DNA from: Frigoribacterium sp. PvP032
Lineage (GTDB): Bacteria; Actinomycetota; Actinomycetes; Actinomycetales; Microbacteriaceae
Length of the DNA: 64,000 nucleotides
Assembly: GCF_017833035.1 (NCBI RefSeq)
Contig: NZ_JAFIBM010000001.1
Location: 3,059,762 to 3,123,761, forward strand
Direction of reading: 5' to 3'
Every line of letters begins with the position of its first letter. The first letter of the stretch is position 1. The notes under the pieces are model-generated. The model searched no databases. It was not told the DNA's origin and worked only from the letters and a program-made list of their open reading frames with translations. Below are positions 51,990 through 62,203 of this stretch, piece after piece. The position numbers and the translations under genes are program-made.

Positions 51990-52003
51990 CTGGTCATGAC
52001 CGG
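51990..52003. promoter_or_regulatory. DasR-type operator between EIIB and EIIC
   Basis: CTGGTCATGACCGG lies in the divergent region and is followed by ACAGGACCGG, matching the site at 50339 over its core. It can control both transcription units. Confidence 0.7.
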
Positions 52004-52114
52004 ACAGGACCGGCCGACCCGCACCTCCTGCCCCAGGGCCCTCGCCTGCCCCGACGATCCGTCGTGGCGTGGGCACCTGCTGCACGACGCCGCGCACCGA
52101 CGAGAGGACCACTG

Positions 52115-53371
<1,257 letters not shown>

Positions 53372-53374
53372 CGC

Positions 53375-54163
53375 GTGGAGATCGTCATCGTCCGCGACGC
53401 CGCCGAGGCAGGCCGCGTCGCCGCCCTGAAGATCGCGTCCGTCGTCGAGCGGAAGCCCGAGGCCGTGCTCGGCCTCGCCACCGGCTCGTCGCCCACCGGC
53501 ATCTACGCGTCGCTGGCGGCCAGGGTGCAGGCGGGCGAGCTCGACTTCTCGCGCGCCTCCGGCTTCGCCCTCGACGAGTACGTCGGCATCCCGCTCGAGC
53601 ACCCGGAGAGCTACGCGTCGGTGATCCACCGTGACGTGGTCGAGCCGCTCGGGATGGACCCTGACCGCGTGCGGGTGCCCGACGGTCGCGCCGACGACAT
53701 CGAGGCGGCTGCTGCCGAGTACGACGACGCCATCGCGGCCGCGGGCGGGATCGACATCCAGATCCTCGGCATCGGGGCGAACGGGCACATCGGCTTCAAC
53801 GAGCCGACGTCGTCGTTCGCGTCGCGCACCCGCATCAAGACGCTCGCGCCGCAGACCCGCGCCGACAACGCGCGCTTCTTCGACGACCCCTCGCAGGTGC
53901 CGACGCACTGCATGACCCAGGGGCTCGGCACGATCCTCGACGCCCACGAGGTCGTGCTGGTCGCGGTGGGCTCGTCGAAGGCCTCGGCCGTCGCGGGCAT
54001 GGTCGAGGGGCCGCTCTCGGCGATGTGCCCCGGCAGCGCCCTGCAGCTGCACCAGCACGCGACGATCGTCGTCGACGAGGAGGCGGCGGCGCTGCTCACC
54101 CTCGCCGACTACTACCGCTACACCTACGCCAACAAGCCGGCCTGGCAGCGCTTCGAGCGCTGA
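53375..54163 (+). CDS. nagB: Glucosamine-6-phosphate deaminase
   Basis: 262 residues. Converts GlcN-6-phosphate to fructose-6-phosphate and ammonia. Catalytic features: ALDEYVG with Asp67, GIGANGHIGFNEP (132-144) with His138, and TGSSPTGIY for phosphate binding. Start is GTG 53375. In an operon with EIIC; the pathway partner nagA is 5 kb away. Confidence 0.96.
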   Translation: MEIVIVRDAAEAGRVAALKIASVVERKPEAVLGLATGSSPTGIYASLAARVQAGELDFSRASGFALDEYVGIPLEHPESYASVIHRDVVEPLGMDPDRVRVPDGRADDIEAAAAEYDDAIAAAGGIDIQILGIGANGHIGFNEPTSSFASRTRIKTLAPQTRADNARFFDDPSQVPTHCMTQGLGTILDAHEVVLVAVGSSKASAVAGMVEGPLSAMCPGSALQLHQHATIVVDEEAAALLTLADYYRYTYANKPAWQRFER

Positions 54164-54199
54164 CCTCGGTCGCGCACTGAGCCGGTCTGGAGCCCTCGC

Positions 54200-54383
54200 A
54201 TTCAGGAACATCTGTCCTGATCCAGGAGCCGGCCCTCCTCATTCAGGAAGATCCCTCCTGATCGCTGCCGCGCCTCCTTGCAGCACTCAGGAGGCGCGGC
54301 TCGCTCGTTCCTGAAGCGTGCACGGATCAGGACCGCGAGTCCCCCCGCTGCGCGGATCAGGCAAGAAGTTCCTGAATGAGGAG
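54200..54383. repeat. Composite palindromic element, family 2 copy 3
   Basis: Larger than the other copies: an inverted half (ATTCAGGAACATCTGTCCTGATC at 54200 and again near 54241) is joined to a full direct copy that ends TTCCTGAATGAGGAG (54369-54383). It also contains the hairpin at 54267-54300. It lies between the convergent nagB and acyl-CoA synthetase genes. Confidence 0.82.
54267..54300. terminator. Hairpin from opposed CGCCTCC/GGAGGCG words between convergent genes
   Basis: GCCGCGCCTCC (54267-54277) pairs perfectly with GGAGGCGCGGC (54290-54300); loop of 12. A two-way terminator is likely given nagB on one side and a gene end on the other. Confidence 0.6.
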
Positions 54384-54414
54384 GGGGCGCATCAGCCCCG
54401 AAGGAGGCGCGGCG

Positions 54415-56142
54415 TCAGCCCCGCAGGTCGGGGAAGTCGGCGTCGCGCCACTCGGAGGCGAGGCGGTCGCCCGACCGGGCCGCCGCCTCCTCGCGCTCGC
54501 GCAGCTCGACCCGGCGGATCTTCCCCGAGATGGTCTTCGGCAGCTCCTCGACGAACTCGAGGCGGCGCACCCGCTCGTAGGCGGGCAGACCGGTGCGCGC
54601 GTGGGCGAGGACGGCCCGGGCGGTCTCGGCCGTCGGCTCCCAGCCGGCGGCCAGCGTCACGTACGCCTTGACGATCGCGAGCCGCACGTCGTCGGGAGCC
54701 GGCACGACGGCCGACTCGGCGACCGCGGGGTGCTCGATCAGCACGCTCTCGACCTCGAACGGCGACACCTTGTAGTCGGACGACTTGAAGACGTCGTCGG
54801 TGCGGCCGACGAAGGTGATCATGCCGTCGGCGTCGCGGGTGGCGACGTCGCCGGTGTGGAACAGGCCGTCGCGCTGCGCCACCGCCGTGCGGGCCTCGTC
54901 GCCGAGGTAGCCCGCCATCAGGTTGACCGGACGGACGCTGAGGTCGAGGCAGACCTCGCCCGCGTCGCCGACGACGCCCGTCGCCGGGTCGACGAGCACG
55001 ACCTCGACGCCCGGCAGGGGGTGGCCCATCGAGCCGGCCTTGACGACCGACCCGGGCGGGTTCGCCACGATCGCGGTCGTCTCGGTCTGGCCGTAGCCGT
55101 CGCGGATGTCGAGGCCCCAGGCCTGCTGCACGCGCGAGATGACCTCGGGGTTGAGCGGCTCCCCCGCCGACAGCGCCTCGCGGAGCGCGACGGGTCGCTC
55201 GCCGAGCGACGACTGGATCAGCATCCGCCAGACGGTCGGCGGCGCACAGAACGAGGTCACCTCGGCCCGGTCGAGCTGCTCACGCAGGGCCGCGGCCGAG
55301 AAGCGCGCCTGCTCGTGCACGAACACCGTGGCCTCGGCGGTCCACGGCGCGAAGAAGAGGCTCCACGCGTGCTTGCCCCAGCCCGGCGACGAGATCGTGA
55401 GGTGCACGTCGCCCGGACGCACGCCGATCCAGTACGTGGTCGTGAGGTGCCCGACCGGGTACGACGCGTGCGTGTGCACGACCATCTTGGGCTTGCTCGT
55501 CGTGCCCGAGGTGAAGTACACGAGGCACGGGTCGCTCGTCGCCGTGGCGACGACGGGCGCCGTCTCGGAGGCGCGGCGCGAGTCGTCGAACGACGCCCAC
55601 CCCTGGCGCTCCCCGCCGACCACGATCCGCCCCACGCCCTCGGCGATGTCGTCGAACTTCGGCGCATCGGCGACCGCCGCCACGACGTGCCGGACGAGCC
55701 CCCGCTCGACCCGGTCGGCGAGGTCGTGCGGGGCCAGGACGACGGAGGTGGGCAGGATGACCGCACCGATCTTCATGATCGCGAGCATCGCCTCCCACAG
55801 CTCGACGCGGTTGCCGAGCATGAGCATGACGTGGTCGCCCTGCGCGACGCCGCGCTCGACGAGCCACGAGGCGACCTGGTCCGAGCGGCGGCGCATCTCG
55901 TCGAACGTGACCCGGTGGTCGACGCCGTCCTGGTCGACGATCCAGAGCGCGACACGGTCGTTGCCCTGCGCGATCACGTCGAACCAGTCGCGGGCCCAGT
56001 TGAACGAGTCGCCGACGTCCGGCCAGCGGAACGCGGCACGGGCCGCCTCGTGGTCGCCGGCATGTGCCGACAAGGAGTCTCGGGCGGCGCGGAACGCGGC
56101 GGTGGACGGCTTCTCGGCGGCGGGGGCTGCGGCAGGGACCAT
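54415..56142 (-). CDS. AMP-forming acyl-CoA synthetase (acetyl/medium-chain type)
   Basis: 575 residues. The ATP-binding loop is VYFTSGTTSKPKMVVHTH; further motifs are SSPGWGKHAWSLFFAPW, LDIRDGYGQTETT (DGYGQTE), GLFHTGDVATRDADGMITFVGRTDD and the C-terminal catalytic Lys region LPKTISGKIRRVELR. The N-terminal FNWARDWFD fits the acetyl-CoA synthetase/medium-chain group. Activates a carboxylic acid to acyl-AMP and then acyl-CoA; the acid is unknown. An ATG at 56181 would add 13 residues. Confidence 0.92.
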   Translation of the reverse strand: MVPAAAPAAEKPSTAAFRAARDSLSAHAGDHEAARAAFRWPDVGDSFNWARDWFDVIAQGNDRVALWIVDQDGVDHRVTFDEMRRRSDQVASWLVERGVAQGDHVMLMLGNRVELWEAMLAIMKIGAVILPTSVVLAPHDLADRVERGLVRHVVAAVADAPKFDDIAEGVGRIVVGGERQGWASFDDSRRASETAPVVATATSDPCLVYFTSGTTSKPKMVVHTHASYPVGHLTTTYWIGVRPGDVHLTISSPGWGKHAWSLFFAPWTAEATVFVHEQARFSAAALREQLDRAEVTSFCAPPTVWRMLIQSSLGERPVALREALSAGEPLNPEVISRVQQAWGLDIRDGYGQTETTAIVANPPGSVVKAGSMGHPLPGVEVVLVDPATGVVGDAGEVCLDLSVRPVNLMAGYLGDEARTAVAQRDGLFHTGDVATRDADGMITFVGRTDDVFKSSDYKVSPFEVESVLIEHPAVAESAVVPAPDDVRLAIVKAYVTLAAGWEPTAETARAVLAHARTGLPAYERVRRLEFVEELPKTISGKIRRVELREREEAAARSGDRLASEWRDADFPDLRG

Positions 56143-56234
56143 GTCCCCATGATGCTCGCCCGCCCATGCCGAGCGCGGCATGCGGCGCCGTGCTCCGCCG
56201 TCGGCCGGCCGGGCGGCACGGCCTCTTCTCCGCT

Positions 56235-56304
56235 CGAGGGCGGGTTGCCGTCGCCGAGGGCGGGTCGCGGACTACCCGCCCTCGGCGACGGCGACCCGCC
56301 CTCG
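56235..56304. repeat. Palindromic element, family 1 copy C
   Basis: Arms of 31 bases (56235-56265 and 56274-56304) differ at one position; the loop is CGCGGACT. Each arm contains CGAGGGCGGGT twice. It lies between the divergent acyl-CoA synthetase and cutC genes. Confidence 0.92.
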
Positions 56305-56354
56305 ACGGATCCGCACGGAGGGTCGCGGGCGAGCGCCTCTGGGAGGATCGGAGG

Positions 56355-57311
56355 ATGAGCGACCTCACCCGCACCTCCTCGTCCGACGCCGCCGCATCCG
56401 CATCCGTCGCCGCTCCAGCATCCGCACACGCCTCCGCCGCCTCCGCTCCCGCCGCCTCCGGACAGCGGCGGGTCGCGCTCGAGATCGCCGTGACGTCGCT
56501 CGCCGGCGCCCGCACCGCGCTGGCCGAGGGCGCCGACCGGGTCGAGCTCTGCACCGCACTCGAGATCGGCGGCGTGACACCGTCGCAGGGCCTGACGGAG
56601 GCGGTCGTCGCGACGGGCGTGCCGGTGCACGCACTCGTCCGGGCGCGCGGCGGCGACTTCGTCTACGACGAGGGGGACCTCGTCGTGATGGAGCGCGAAG
56701 TCCGCACCCTCGTCGCTGCCGGCGTCGCCGGGGTCGTCGTGGGGGCGCTGCGGGGCGACGGCTCGCTGGACGTCGACGCCGTGGCACGGCTCGTGTCGGC
56801 CGCACGCGACGCGGCCGCAGCCCGTCCGGCAGAGCTCGGCGGAGACCGCCTCGAGGTGACCGTCCACCGCGCCGTCGACCGGGCGGCCTCGCCGGTCGAC
56901 GCCGTCGCCGCCCTGGCCGCGCTCGGGGTCGACCGGGTGCTGACCTCAGGAGGCGCCTCCCGGGCACGAGACGGGCTCGCGTCGGGCGTGCTGCCCGACA
57001 TGGTCGCGGCGGCCGGCGGCGTCGAGGTGATGGCCGGCGGCGGCGTCCGCATCGACGACATCGCCGCCCTCGTGGACGCAGGCGTCGCCGCCGTGCACCT
57101 GTCGGCGTCGACGACCGCCACGACCGCCGCAGCCGGGACGGCCGTGGACGGGGACGGCCGGTCGCTCGTCTCGCTGGGCTCGGCGGGCGCGACCGACGCG
57201 TATGCGGTGACCGACGCCTCCGTCGTCCGGGCCGCGCGCGCGGCGGTCGACGCTGCGGTCGATGGTGCACGCGACGTCGCACCGCGCACGCCCGCGCCTC
57301 GCACCCCCTGA
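56355..57311 (+). CDS. cutC: CutC family protein
   Basis: 318 residues; the CutC TIM barrel starts at about residue 38 (RVALEIAVTSLAGARTALAEGADRVELCTALEIGGVTPS) and holds VHALVRARGGDFVYDEGDL, LEVTVHRAVDRAASP, RVLTSGGASRARDG and VEVMAGGGVRIDDI. The family is named for copper homeostasis, but a true role in copper handling is disputed. The first 37 residues are an Ala/Ser repeat from GCATCC- and GCCTCC-rich DNA. GGAGG and GGAG lie before the ATG. Confidence 0.92.
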   Translation: MSDLTRTSSSDAAASASVAAPASAHASAASAPAASGQRRVALEIAVTSLAGARTALAEGADRVELCTALEIGGVTPSQGLTEAVVATGVPVHALVRARGGDFVYDEGDLVVMEREVRTLVAAGVAGVVVGALRGDGSLDVDAVARLVSAARDAAAARPAELGGDRLEVTVHRAVDRAASPVDAVAALAALGVDRVLTSGGASRARDGLASGVLPDMVAAAGGVEVMAGGGVRIDDIAALVDAGVAAVHLSASTTATTAAAGTAVDGDGRSLVSLGSAGATDAYAVTDASVVRAARAAVDAAVDGARDVAPRTPAPRTP

Positions 57312-57389
57312 CGAACCCGGGCGCCCCTGCCCGGCGAGGCTGGCCAGCCTGGCTGGCCCGGCCCGACCGTGAGCGTGCACAGTGGAGCG

Positions 57390-58370
57390 ATGACGCAGAA
57401 GTCCCTCCTCGTGGTCGGCGGCACCGGCCAGATCAGCGCCGCGTGCGTGCGCGAGGCGGTGCGCGGCGGCTGGTCCGTCTCGGTGCTCAACCGTGGCAGC
57501 ACCGCCAGCCGCCCCCTCCCCGACGAGGTCGAGCCGATCGTCGCCGACGTCCGCGACGAGGAGGCGCTGGTCACGGCCCTGGCAGGCCGCCAGTTCGACT
57601 CCGTGGCCGACTTCCTGACCTTCACCCCCGACGAGCTGCACTCGATGCTCCGTGTCGTGGTGCCGCACGCCGACCAGTACGTGTTCATCGGCTCCGCCTC
57701 CACGTACCAGAAGCCGCCCGCCGCGCTGCCGATCTCGGAGTCGACCCCGCTGTTCAACCCGTGGTCGCCGTACGCCCGCGACAAGATCGCCTGCGAGCGG
57801 CTGCTGCGCGACGAGCACCTCGCAGGCCAGGTCCGCGCCACCGTCGTGCGCCCGTCGCACACCTACGACCGCACGCACGTGCCGCTGCTCGGCGGCTGGA
57901 CCGTCGTCGAGCGGATGCGTCGCGGAGCCCCCGTCGTGCTGCACGGCGACGGCACCTCGATGTGGGCGATGACCCACGCGGACGACTTCGCGCGGGCGTT
58001 CGTCCCGCTGCTCGGCGCCCCCGAGGCGTCGGGCGAGGCGTTCAACATCATGTCGTCCGAGCTGCTCACCTGGAACCAGATCGCGCGCTGCCTCTCGGAC
58101 GCGGCCGGCGGGTCGCTGCACGTCGTCCACCGCACGACCCACGACCTGGTCGCGTCGGCGCCCGAGTGGGACGCCGACCTGCGCGGCGACCGCAGCCACC
58201 CCGCCCTGTTCGACTCGTCGAAGGTCCGCGAGGTCGCCGTCGGCTGGGAGCCGCGCGTGCCCTTCGCCGAGGGTGCCCGCCAGATCGTCGCCTGGCACGA
58301 CGCCGACGCGTCGCGGCGCGTGGTCGACCCCGGGGTCGACGCCCTCTACGACCGGCTCGCCGCAGGCTGA
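57390..58370 (+). CDS. NAD(P)-dependent epimerase/dehydratase-like protein
   Basis: 326 residues. Rossmann site LLVVGGTGQISAACV (5-19); catalytic-type YVFIGSASTYQ and PYARDKIACERLL (Tyr-x-x-x-Lys), HTYDRTHVPLLGGW, and THADDFARAF. Belongs to the extended short-chain group with isoflavone-reductase-like relatives; substrate unknown. ATG 57390 has GGAG just upstream; the GTG at 57369 would add 7 residues but has no ribosome binding site. Confidence 0.86.
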   Translation: MTQKSLLVVGGTGQISAACVREAVRGGWSVSVLNRGSTASRPLPDEVEPIVADVRDEEALVTALAGRQFDSVADFLTFTPDELHSMLRVVVPHADQYVFIGSASTYQKPPAALPISESTPLFNPWSPYARDKIACERLLRDEHLAGQVRATVVRPSHTYDRTHVPLLGGWTVVERMRRGAPVVLHGDGTSMWAMTHADDFARAFVPLLGAPEASGEAFNIMSSELLTWNQIARCLSDAAGGSLHVVHRTTHDLVASAPEWDADLRGDRSHPALFDSSKVREVAVGWEPRVPFAEGARQIVAWHDADASRRVVDPGVDALYDRLAAG

Positions 58371-58563
58371 CGGTCGGCCCGGCCGATGCCGCGTGCGCGG
58401 GCAGGACGTGCGCAGCCGTCGGTGCGGTTCGTCAGGGCGGCGACGCTCGGAGTGCGGGCGGGCCCGTCGTGGGCGGACCGTCGTCACCGCCCGCTCACGA
58501 CGAACTCGACCGGGCTGACGTCAGCGGCGCTGGCCGCCGGGCAACGGGCGGGGCGCCGATGGC

Positions 58564-59296
58564 TCAGCGCAGCCGGTTCCAGGCGTCGACGCCAGCTCGT
58601 CGCCGATCGTCTCGCGCGCCCCCGACGGCGCCCTGAAGCTGCGCACGCCGGTCGGAGCCGGGTCGTCCGAGGCCGACCGGGCGGCGACGAGGGCGTCCCG
58701 CCCGACGGACGTCCCGCCGGGCGGGAGCACCACCTCGACGTCCGCGGACAGCTCCCGCGACGCCAGGCTCTCGGCCCAGGTCGCGTAGACCCGTGAGGCC
58801 GGGGCGTCGTCGACACGGCGCACGACGAGGGTCGGGAGCACGTCGTCGAGGTCGAGGTCGATGCCCGCCACGTCGGGGTCGCCGGCGGCCTGCTCGACGA
58901 GCGCGAGGGAGGCGTCGAGGCGTCGTCGTCCTCGGGCAGCGCCACCCCGCCGGTCGGCCCGTCCACGGTCAGCGCGAAGCGGTCGTCCGGCCGGGAGTCG
59001 GTGAAGTCGCGTGCTGCCCGCGCGACGCGGACCACGTCGTCCGCCCCGGCGTCGTCGGCCAGGACGATCGTCGCGACGCCGACGGACTCGCCCGAGAACG
59101 GGTTCACCGGGTTCGTGAGCTCGGACGAGGTGTCCACGACGTCGACGACGCCGTCCTGCGCCCGCGACCACTCGTCCAGGTCACGGAGCGGCCCGACGGA
59201 GTCGGGGAAGTACACGCACCCGCCGAGCAGCAGCGCGATCGTGGCGGCCCCGGCGATCGTCGCTCCGGCACGTCTCGAGACCGCCCCCGTCGTCAT
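58564..59296 (-). pseudogene. Frameshifted lipoprotein gene
   Basis: The start is intact: ATG 59296, signal peptide with lipobox LLLGGC, then FPDSVGPLRDLDEWSRAQ and DDRFALTVDGPTGGVALPEDDD. Near 58915 good coding moves to another frame (LDASLALVEQAAGDPDVAGIDLDLDDVLPTLVVRR), and near 58588 it moves again to end DAWNRLR-stop at 58564. Each shift equals one missing base. The fused product would be about 240 residues, with no known family. Either a true pseudogene or two sequence errors; unshifted reading gives Arg/Ser/Pro-rich nonsense. Confidence 0.75.
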
Positions 59297-59369
59297 GCTC
59301 CGACCCTGGCCGTCGGGCTGGCGACGCCTGCACGCCCGACGTGCTCCGCAGGCTCGGGACCGGGGACGT

Positions 59370-60782
59370 TCAGAAGCGCGTCAGCCAGGTGCCCTCGACG
59401 ACGGGGGGCTGCTCGCGGCTGGCCGTGCCGCCTCGCACCAGCGAGAGCTCGCGCCACTGCGACAGCGTCGTGCAGGGGTGCGAGACGCCGAGGCGCACCA
59501 GGTCGCCCACGGCCAGCTCCGAGGAGGCGCCCAGCCGGAGGAACGCGTGCTGGTCGTTCAGTGCGGTCACCACGGCACCCTCGAGCACTCCGTCGAGGCG
59601 CGTCGCCGACGTGTCGTCCGCACCGCCTCCCGCGGTCGGTCGCCAGGCGTCGAGGGGCAGGGGCAGGCCCTCGTCGTCCGCCGTGTCGCGACGTCCGACG
59701 TTCAGCAGGGCGAGCTCGGGCTCGGGTCGCGAGATGACGCTCGCCCAGAGCCCGATGGCGGGCAGGAACGACTCGCGGCCCGTGACGCCGTCGATCGGCG
59801 GGGTCGTGTCGCGGGCGAACGGCGTCAGCCGTCGGTAGAGGTCGTGGTCGTGCGCGACGTACGAGCCCGAGCGGAGCACCACGCGAGTCCGTCGCCCGCG
59901 TGTCCCGGCGGGGTCGTGTCGCTCGGCGAGCACCGCGACGACGCGCTCGAAGTAGACGCTGCCTCCCGCGCTCACGACGACGTCGCCGCCGCCGGCGAGC
60001 CACGGCTCGAACGCCGCGGGGTCGATCGCGTCGAGCAGCTCGAGCACGGTGCGCAGGTAGTCGTCGACCAGCTGGATGCCCGCGGGGTCGACGTCGTGCG
60101 TCAGGGCTCCCTCGTAGCCGGTGACGCCGGCGAGCACGAGGTGCGGCGACGCGACGACGGCGTCGACCACGGCGAGCGCCTCGGCGACGGTGCGGGCTCC
60201 GGTCCGGCCGACGGGCGAGCCGATCTCGACGAGCACGGCGAGCGGCGGCACGGCGGGGCCGGAGGCGCCGGCGCCGGATGCCGCGCCGGCGTCGGCGTCG
60301 GCGTCGAGGCCAGCGTCGGCGTCGGCGTCGAGGCCAGCGGCGGCCTCGACGGAGCTCGAGGCCCGGGCTGCTGCCCGCGCGAGCGCCTCGTCGGCGAGGC
60401 GCACGGCCTCGGTCGAGTCGACCCACATCAGCACGCGCGTCGACCCGGGGTCGGCGGCGAGGGCGACGAGCGCCTCCTCGTGGAAGGTCGTCCCGGCGAG
60501 CACCACGTTCCGGACGCCGGCCTCACGCGCCACGGCCGCCTGGAACGCCGTCGCGACCGTGATGCCCCAGGAGCCCGCGTCGAGCTGCCGCCGCCAGATG
60601 TCGGGCGACATCGTCGTCTTGCCGTGCGGCGCCAGGTCGACTCCGGCCGCCCGGCACCACCCGGCCATCGTGCCGACGTTGTGCTCGAGGGCGTCGAGGT
60701 CGACCGTGAGGACGGGCGTGGGGAGGCGCAGCAGCGGCACCGGCCGGTGCCCGCTCGCGAAGGTGGCCTTGGACGTCTGCAC
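59370..60782 (-). CDS. PLP-dependent D-amino acid aldolase/deaminase (DSD1/D-threonine aldolase type)
   Basis: 470 residues. An alanine-racemase-like barrel with PLP Lys55 (LAPHGKTTMSPDIW) and a C-terminal domain with ALNDQHAFLRLG and SHPCTTLSQW, whose His and Cys are the metal ligands of D-serine dehydratase/D-threonine aldolase. Residues about 150-170 are an insert coded by a perfect 24-bp tandem repeat (60289-60336; DADADAGL twice). GTG 60782 follows GAGGA. Divergent from ridA, whose product removes the enamine/imine that such enzymes release. Confidence 0.87.
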   Translation of the reverse strand: MQTSKATFASGHRPVPLLRLPTPVLTVDLDALEHNVGTMAGWCRAAGVDLAPHGKTTMSPDIWRRQLDAGSWGITVATAFQAAVAREAGVRNVVLAGTTFHEEALVALAADPGSTRVLMWVDSTEAVRLADEALARAAARASSSVEAAAGLDADADAGLDADADAGAASGAGASGPAVPPLAVLVEIGSPVGRTGARTVAEALAVVDAVVASPHLVLAGVTGYEGALTHDVDPAGIQLVDDYLRTVLELLDAIDPAAFEPWLAGGGDVVVSAGGSVYFERVVAVLAERHDPAGTRGRRTRVVLRSGSYVAHDHDLYRRLTPFARDTTPPIDGVTGRESFLPAIGLWASVISRPEPELALLNVGRRDTADDEGLPLPLDAWRPTAGGGADDTSATRLDGVLEGAVVTALNDQHAFLRLGASSELAVGDLVRLGVSHPCTTLSQWRELSLVRGGTASREQPPVVEGTWLTRF

Positions 60783-60842
60783 AGGGTGTCCTCTCGTCGT
60801 GGCACGGGGCGGTCTCCCGATAGCTTTGCAGGGCAGCCCCAC

Positions 60843-60876
60843 CGACACGACATCCCCGTCGACACGACATCCCCGC
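60843..60876. repeat. 17-bp direct repeat in the ridA/aldolase control region
   Basis: CGACACGACATCCCCG occurs at 60843-60858 and 60860-60875, a 17-bp period, in the 116-bp gap between divergent genes. It could be a pair of regulator sites for the D-amino acid genes. Confidence 0.6.
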
Positions 60877-60898
60877 CGAGACAGAGACGAGACCCCCT

Positions 60899-61303
60899 GT
60901 GAGCGACAAGACCCAGGTGATCACCACCGGAGCCCCCACCCCCATGCCGATCTTCTCGCAGGGCGTGCTGAAGAACGGGTTCCTCGCCGTCTCCGGCCAG
61001 GGCCCGCAAGATCCGGCGACGGGCGAGTACCTGTTCCGCGGCGACCTGACGGCGCAGACCCTGCGCACGCTCGACAACGTCAAGGCGATCGTGGAGGCGG
61101 CGGGCGGCGCCGTCGACGACGTCATGTCCCTGCGCGTGTTCCTCACGCAGCGGAGCGACTTCGCCGAGATGAACGCTGCCTACGAGACCTGGGTCCGGGC
61201 GAACGTCACCAGCGGCGTCTTCCCCACCCGCACGACGATCTTCGTCGAGCTGCCGAACGAGGCGATGCTCGTCGAGATCGACGCGCTCGCCGTCCTCGGC
61301 TGA
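60899..61303 (+). CDS. ridA: RidA family enamine/imine deaminase
   Basis: 134 residues. RidA/YjgF marks: IFSQGVLKNGFLAVSGQGPQDPATGEYL, DNVKAIVEAAGGAVDDVMSLRVFLTQ, MNAAYETWV and FPTRTTIFVELPNEAMLVEIDALA; the Arg in FPTRTT is in the active-site position. Hydrolyses reactive 2-aminoacrylate-type intermediates. GTG 60899; divergent from the PLP enzyme gene. Confidence 0.92.
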   Translation: MSDKTQVITTGAPTPMPIFSQGVLKNGFLAVSGQGPQDPATGEYLFRGDLTAQTLRTLDNVKAIVEAAGGAVDDVMSLRVFLTQRSDFAEMNAAYETWVRANVTSGVFPTRTTIFVELPNEAMLVEIDALAVLG

Positions 61304-61331
61304 GCCCGCCGTCCGGCGTCGGCGCCCACGC

Positions 61332-61952
61332 CTACGCCCCGGTGAGCACCGCAGTCCGGCGCAGCCAGGTGTCGTCGCCGAGCTGAGCCAGCATGAACCG
61401 GGCCACGTCGGCGCGCGTCACCTGCGTCGACGCGCCGTCGGCCAGGTGCTCGGACGCCACGACGTCTCCCGTCGCGGGGTCGTCCACGAGGCGCGTGGGG
61501 TAGACGAGGGTCCAGTCGAGGCCGCTGGCGCGCACCTGCGCGTCGGCCGCCTCCTTCGCCTCGTAGACCTTGCCGAGCACGGTGTGGAAGAAGATCTTCT
61601 GGAGCGCGCTGGCGTCGCCCTCCGAGTCGCCGACGCCGAACGCCGAGCAGACGACGAGCCGACGGACGCCCGACGCCTGCATCGCGGGCAGCAGCGCCTC
61701 GCCCACCTCGACCTCGACGGGGTGCCGCACGCGGCGTGAGCCGACCGCGTTCAGGACGGCGTCCTGCCCCACGACCGCCTCGGCCACGTCGTCGACGGAG
61801 GTGGCGTCGCCGACGAGCACGCGCGCATCGTCGGCGTCGTCGAGGGCGGCCTCGTCGCGCACCAGCACCGTGACGTCGTGACCGGCGGCGAGCGCCTGGC
61901 GCAGCAGGTGCGACCCGACTCCCCCGGTGGCTCCCAGCAACAGCAGCTTCAT
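61332..61952 (-). CDS. NAD(P)H-binding SDR-type protein
   Basis: 206 residues, an atypical short-chain protein: LLLLGATGGVGSHLLRQAL (3-21), VLVGDATSVDDVAEAVVGQDAVLNAVG, RRLVVCSAFGVGDSEGD and DWTLVYPTRLVDDPATG, as in NmrA-/YwnB-like NAD(P)H-binding proteins. Lacks the Tyr-x-x-x-Lys catalytic pair in the usual place. Role unknown; it lies within the D-amino acid cluster but may be unrelated. Confidence 0.85.
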   Translation of the reverse strand: MKLLLLGATGGVGSHLLRQALAAGHDVTVLVRDEAALDDADDARVLVGDATSVDDVAEAVVGQDAVLNAVGSRRVRHPVEVEVGEALLPAMQASGVRRLVVCSAFGVGDSEGDASALQKIFFHTVLGKVYEAKEAADAQVRASGLDWTLVYPTRLVDDPATGDVVASEHLADGASTQVTRADVARFMLAQLGDDTWLRRTAVLTGA

Positions 61953-62108
61953 GGTGTCTCCTCGTCGTCCTGCGCACGTCGAGTCGGGTGTCGGCGAGCT
62001 GGGTCGAGCGAACACCTCCGGGTCGTGACGTGGCCGTGAGCGGCCTGCGCGTCCGGCGGGATCCCGTCGGAGCAGGCGGCGACGACGCCCTACGACGCTC
62101 GACGACGT

Positions 62109-62165
62109 GGAAGCGACGAGACGACGCGGGAGATCACGTCGTCTTGTCGCTCCCGCGTCGCTTCC
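62109..62165. repeat. Inverted-repeat element with two alternative foldings
   Basis: Outer arms GGAAGCGA (62109-62116) and TCGCTTCC (62158-62165) can extend through GCGGGAG/CTCCCGC, or the inner CGACGAGACGAC can pair instead with GTCGTCTTGTCG. It lies 38 bases beyond the end of the deacylase gene on the minus strand, so it may be its terminator. Confidence 0.6.
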
Positions 62166-62203
62166 TGTGGGCGCCCGCCGTCAGGCGCACCCTGCGCCCG
62201 CTG

